Of a stretch of 9,008 bases of DNA, positions 6,739 through 9,008 are shown piece after piece. The stretch lies in contig JBHBXR010000156.1 in NCBI GenBank assembly GCA_041795785.1, positions 1-9,008 of the forward strand. The letters are read 5' to 3'. The position numbers were made by a program, and so were the translations under genes. Within the stretch, counting starts at the first letter, position 1. The number at the start of each line of letters is the position of its first letter. Below the pieces are notes generated by a model. It was not told the DNA's origin and ran no database searches. It was given only the letters and a program-made list of their open reading frames with translations. This DNA comes from CAJPST01 sp041795785. Lineage in GTDB: Bacteria > Pseudomonadota > Gammaproteobacteria > Enterobacterales > Pasteurellaceae.

Positions 6739-6758
6739 CACTGTTTATTTATACAATA
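6739..6758. promoter_or_regulatory. Candidate LexA (SOS) box and promoter upstream of dinB
   Basis: CACTGTTTATTTATACAATA matches the palindromic LexA consensus TACTG(TA)5CAGTA at 16 of 20 positions and has CTG-N10-CAA against the ideal CTG-N10-CAG. TACAAT (6752-6757) inside it could be a -10 element; no good -35 is seen. The site begins two bases after the ybjD stop and about 60 before dinB, an SOS gene in E. coli. The match is by eye in an A/T-rich spacer, so chance is possible. Confidence 0.45.
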
Positions 6759-6767
6759 ATTTGTGCT

Positions 6768-6808
6768 AAAGTGCGGTCAGAAAATAACGAGTTTTTTGAC
6801 CGCACTTT
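6768..6808. terminator. Inverted uptake-signal hairpin between ybjD and dinB
   Basis: AAGTGCGGT (6769-6777) and ACCGCACTT (6799-6807) lie in a 12-bp perfect stem (6768-6779 with 6797-6808) around a 17-base loop. The 3' arm ends CACTTTTG, so it has the shape of an intrinsic terminator on the plus strand and would stop ybjD transcripts. It ends only 11 bases before the dinB start codon. Confidence 0.7.
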
Positions 6809-6819
6809 TGATTACACTT

Positions 6820-7887
6820 ATGTCCCGTTTCCGCAAAATCATTCATATTGATATGGATTGTTTCTATGCCGCCGTCGAGATGCGTGAAAATCCGTCGCTA
6901 AGAGATAAACCCATTGCGGTGGGCGGCAGTGCGGCACAGCGTGGCGTATTGACCACTTGTAACTATCCGGCGCGCAAGTTTGGCTTACACAGCGCAATGC
7001 CGACGGCACAGGCGTTAAAATTATGTCCGCAGTTGATTTTACTGCCGGTTAATATGCCTTTGTATAAACAAGTATCGCAACAGATTCATCATATTTTTCG
7101 CCGTTACACCGATATTATCGAACCGCTTTCTTTGGATGAAGCCTATTTGGATGTGACGGATTGCGACAAATGTTCGGGATCCGCCACTTGGATCGCACAG
7201 GAAATTCGTCAGGCGATTTTTAGTCAAACGCAGTTGACGGCATCGGCAGGTGTGGCGCCGCTCAAATTTTTAGCTAAAATCGCTTCCGATCAAAACAAAC
7301 CGAACGGTCAGTTTGTGATCAAACCCGAAGAAGTAGCGGATTTTGTTTCCCGTTTGCCGTTAAGCAAGATCCCCGGAGTGGGTAAAGTGACGACACAACG
7401 TTTGGCGGATATAGGATTGGAAACCTGTGCCGATGTACAACAAGCGGATTTAAGCCTGTTACTCAATCGGTTCGGTAAAATGGGACAACGTATTTGGTCA
7501 TTCAGTCACGGCATAGACGAACGCGAGGTGCAGCCGCAGCGGGAACGTAAATCCATCGGTGTGGAAAAGACCTTATTCGAGAACATCGTCCGTTTGGAAC
7601 AAGGCTTGGAAATGTTGGACGAACTCTATCAAACTTTGTTGCAACGCATTCGTCACGCCAGCCCGCAAACGCCGTTATCGGATTTCCGCAAGCTCGGTGT
7701 CAAACTCAAATTTGAGGATTTTCAAATAACGACACTGGAGAAAAGTGCGGTGGAATTTAGCCGAGAAATATTTGCGCAATTATTGTGTCATATTTGGCAA
7801 CGCCGCAACGGACGCAGCATCCGATTAATCGGGCTACACGTCAACATTCCTGATGAAAAACGAAACGAGCAGATGAGTTTGTGGTAA
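6820..7887 (+). CDS. dinB: DNA polymerase IV (Y-family translesion polymerase)
   Basis: This error-prone Y-family polymerase bypasses damaged bases and works with the beta sliding clamp. Its 355 residues compare with 351 in E. coli DinB. Seen in order: HIDMDCFYA with catalytic Asp11 and a Tyr16 at the steric-gate position (Phe13 in E. coli), YPARKFG at 49-55, SLDEAYLDV with catalytic Asp106 and Glu107, SAGVA at 142-146, the helix-hairpin-helix IPGVGK at 184-189, RKSIGVEK in the little-finger domain, and a C-terminal QMSLW (351-355) that fits the clamp-binding consensus QLxLF. The frame extends to a GTG at 6763, but the homologues begin at the (M)xRKIIHxDMD region, so ATG 6820 is chosen. No Shine-Dalgarno precedes it, only a hairpin and ATTACACTT. 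An uptake signal lies inside the gene at 7743-7751. A possible LexA box lies upstream. Confidence 0.96.
   Translation: MSRFRKIIHIDMDCFYAAVEMRENPSLRDKPIAVGGSAAQRGVLTTCNYPARKFGLHSAMPTAQALKLCPQLILLPVNMPLYKQVSQQIHHIFRRYTDIIEPLSLDEAYLDVTDCDKCSGSATWIAQEIRQAIFSQTQLTASAGVAPLKFLAKIASDQNKPNGQFVIKPEEVADFVSRLPLSKIPGVGKVTTQRLADIGLETCADVQQADLSLLLNRFGKMGQRIWSFSHGIDEREVQPQRERKSIGVEKTLFENIVRLEQGLEMLDELYQTLLQRIRHASPQTPLSDFRKLGVKLKFEDFQITTLEKSAVEFSREIFAQLLCHIWQRRNGRSIRLIGLHVNIPDEKRNEQMSLW
7743..7751 (+). repeat. DNA uptake signal sequence within dinB
   Basis: This is an exact AAGTGCGGT core read as KSAV (residues 308-311) in the C-terminal little-finger domain of DinB. Confidence 0.9.
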
Positions 7888-7903
7888 ATTTTTTAGCCTT
7901 CCC

Positions 7904-7935
7904 CTTGAATTTAACAATTTAATAACTATTATAAT
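7904..7935 (+). promoter_or_regulatory. Candidate htpX promoter with heat-shock-like -35
   Basis: CCCCTTGAA (7901-7909) matches the -35 consensus of sigma32 promoters (CCCTTGAA). TATAAT (7930-7935) is a perfect sigma70 -10, but the spacing from TTGAAT is 19 bases, long for sigma70, and no CCCCAT-type sigma32 -10 stands at the expected distance. The gene is a heat-shock gene in E. coli. The element is a candidate for one or both sigma factors. Confidence 0.4.
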
Positions 7936-7974
7936 CAGGAACTTTCCTAACAATTTACAGAGGTATTTTCCCCT

Positions 7975-8838
7975 ATGATGCGAGTTCTTTTATTCTTAGC
8001 AACCAACTTGGCCGTGTTGGTCGTGTTCAGCATTATTTTAAGCCTGACCGGTATTCAATCGCAGGATACGATGGGCTTATTGATTATGGCGGCGTTGTTC
8101 GGTTTTTCCGGCTCGCTTATTTCACTGTTTTTATCGAAAACTATGGCATTGCGTTCCGTCGGTGCGGAAATTATTACCCAACCGCGCAACGAAGCGGAAC
8201 GCTGGGTGCTGCAAACCGTTCATTCGCAAGCGGAACGTGCGGGTTTACCGAAACCGGATGTGGCGATTTATCATTCCAATGACGTTAATGCTTTTGCCAC
8301 GGGGGCGAGTAAAAATAATTCGTTGGTTGCCGTCAGTACCGCGTTGTTGAATCAAATGACGAGAGACGAAGCGGAAGCCGTATTGGCGCATGAAGTCGCG
8401 CATATTAAAAACGGCGATATGGTGACCATGACCTTACTACAAGGCGTGTTGAATACTTTCGTTATCTTCGTTTCCCGTATGATTGCCAAAGTGGCGGCGA
8501 GCAACCGCGACGGCGAAACCAGCAGCGGAATGTATTTTTTAATTTCCATGGTGCTTGAAATCGTATTCGGAATTTTGGCAAGTATCATCGCTATGTGGTT
8601 CAGCCGTTATCGTGAGTTCAGAGCGGATGCGGGTTCGGCGGAATTGGTCGGCAAACAAAAAATGATTGCGGCGTTACAGCGTTTAAAAAGTTTGCACGAG
8701 CCGCAAGAGCTGGAAGGACAACTGGCGGCTTTTGCCATTAACGGTAAACGCGGCGGCGGTTTACGGGAATTATTCATGAGCCACCCGCCGTTGGAAAAAC
8801 GTATCGAAGCTTTACAAGGTTTGGATAACAGCAAATAA
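7975..8838 (+). CDS. htpX: Membrane zinc protease HtpX
   Basis: This inner-membrane M48-family zinc metalloprotease takes part in quality control of membrane proteins together with FtsH. Its 287 residues are close to the 293 of E. coli, and the sequence aligns along its whole length: two N-terminal membrane segments (about 4-26 and 33-54), the cytoplasmic catalytic motif HEVAH with His139, Glu140 and His143, two further hydrophobic segments (about 151-173 and 187-209), and the third zinc ligand Glu214 in SRYREFRADAGSAEL. All catalytic residues are intact. AGAGG at 7959-7963 stands 11 bases before the first ATG; a second ATG follows immediately, but the MMR start matches the homologue. It is flanked by its own promoter-like elements and a terminator, so it is probably monocistronic. 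In E. coli it is induced by heat and by Cpx envelope stress; no clear CpxR box was seen here. Confidence 0.97.
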   Translation: MMRVLLFLATNLAVLVVFSIILSLTGIQSQDTMGLLIMAALFGFSGSLISLFLSKTMALRSVGAEIITQPRNEAERWVLQTVHSQAERAGLPKPDVAIYHSNDVNAFATGASKNNSLVAVSTALLNQMTRDEAEAVLAHEVAHIKNGDMVTMTLLQGVLNTFVIFVSRMIAKVAASNRDGETSSGMYFLISMVLEIVFGILASIIAMWFSRYREFRADAGSAELVGKQKMIAALQRLKSLHEPQELEGQLAAFAINGKRGGGLRELFMSHPPLEKRIEALQGLDNSK

Positions 8839-8860
8839 TTTCATTTCGTCATATTAGACT

Positions 8861-8890
8861 AAACCCCGTACGAATCCGTATGGGGTTTTT
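8861..8890 (+). terminator. Intrinsic terminator of htpX
   Basis: A 12-bp stem (8861-8872 with 8877-8888, one G-T wobble) with AATC loop contains CCCC/GGGG and is followed by T's through 8890. It lies 22 bases after the htpX stop codon. Confidence 0.85.
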
Positions 8891-8891
8891 A

Positions 8892-8918
8892 TTATAGCTA
8901 GACAAAGTCTAGCTATAA
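8892..8918. repeat. Perfect 12-bp hairpin downstream of htpX
   Basis: TTATAGCTAGAC (8892-8903) and its exact complement (8907-8918) are separated by AAA. It is not followed by a T run on the plus strand. It is the middle of three adjacent hairpins. Confidence 0.85.
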
Positions 8919-8921
8919 AAA

Positions 8922-8940
8922 CCATACGCTATGCGTATGG
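8922..8940 (-). terminator. Hairpin with minus-strand T run
   Basis: CCATACGC (8922-8929) and GCGTATGG (8933-8940) form a perfect 8-bp stem. On the minus strand it is followed by TTTTTATAG, so it looks like an intrinsic terminator for transcription coming from the right, beyond this window. Confidence 0.55.
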
Positions 8941-8959
8941 AATCAAAGAGCTTAAGCGG

Positions 8960-8988
8960 TGAACAGAATAAAAAAATCCTCCTATAAT
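8960..8988 (+). promoter_or_regulatory. Candidate promoter at the window's right edge
   Basis: TATAAT (8983-8988) is a perfect -10, with TGAACA (8960-8965) 17 bases upstream as a weak -35. It could drive a gene beginning beyond the window. No coding start is seen before the end. Confidence 0.35.
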
Positions 8989-9008
8989 GAATAAGGCTGA
9001 CAACCAAA

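Noticed and set aside
6763..6819. Longer dinB frame from the GTG at 6763
   Set aside because: The extra residues are encoded by the uptake-signal hairpin, have no ribosome-binding site and do not resemble DinB N-termini, which start just before RKIIHxDMD.
6796..6823. TTGACC as a -35 for dinB
   Set aside because: A -10 at normal spacing would fall on the start codon itself, putting the transcript start inside the coding region.
7884..7900. CpxR box upstream of htpX
   Set aside because: Only one GTAAA half-site (7884-7888, overlapping the dinB stop) is present; no second half follows at five bases.
8951..8960. Apl-type uptake signal (ACAAGCGGT) at CTTAAGCGGT
   Set aside because: It is not an exact match, and the window is dominated by the Hin-type signal; it is likely chance.
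1..9008. CRISPR array, insertion sequence, prophage or defence island
   Set aside because: No regularly spaced repeats, transposase, integrase, terminal repeats or attachment sites were found. The only OLD-type gene is a YbjD orthologue in a conserved context, not a Gabija-like pair (no UvrD-like helicase beside it).

Overview
The window looks like chromosome of a Pasteurellaceae bacterium of the Haemophilus influenzae-type DNA-uptake clade. The main evidence is nine exact copies of the 9-mer uptake signal AAGTGCGGT (or its complement ACCGCACTT), roughly one per kilobase. The tmRNA tag ANDEQYALAA and the close resemblance of HtpX, DinB, LysO and YbjD to their gamma-proteobacterial relatives agree with this. 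Moderate GC and a sugar-type ABC operon would fit Actinobacillus succinogenes, Mannheimia or Basfia relatives, but the species cannot be fixed from the sequence alone.

Left part (1-2425, + strand): the end of a carbohydrate ABC-transporter operon. It holds the 3' end of a MalF/UgpA-type permease, a complete MalG/UgpE-type permease, and a Gfo/Idh/MocA-family NAD(P)-dependent oxidoreductase that probably processes the imported sugar or sugar derivative. A strong intrinsic terminator closes the operon. The substrate is not identifiable.

Middle (2427-5130, - strand): an EamA/DMT-family 10-TM transporter, convergent with the sugar operon and separated from it by an inverted pair of uptake signals; the tmRNA gene ssrA with its own promoter and terminator; and lysO (ybjE), a probable lysine exporter. 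A second inverted uptake-signal pair lies between lysO and ssrA.

Right part (5174-9008, + strand): ybjD, an OLD-family ATPase/TOPRIM nuclease-like protein divergent from lysO; dinB (DNA polymerase IV), preceded by a candidate LexA box and a third inverted uptake-signal pair; and htpX, the membrane zinc protease, preceded by a heat-shock-like -35 element and followed by a cluster of three hairpins. ybjD, dinB and htpX run in the same direction, but hairpins and promoter-like sequences separate them, so they are probably separate units.

I see no phage, plasmid, insertion sequence, CRISPR array or defence island. The genes are conserved housekeeping or transport genes. The least routine signals are regulatory: a terminator-shaped hairpin in the leader of dinB, the mixed orientations of the uptake-signal pairs, the triple-hairpin cluster, and the unusual active-site motif of the Gfo/Idh/MocA protein.
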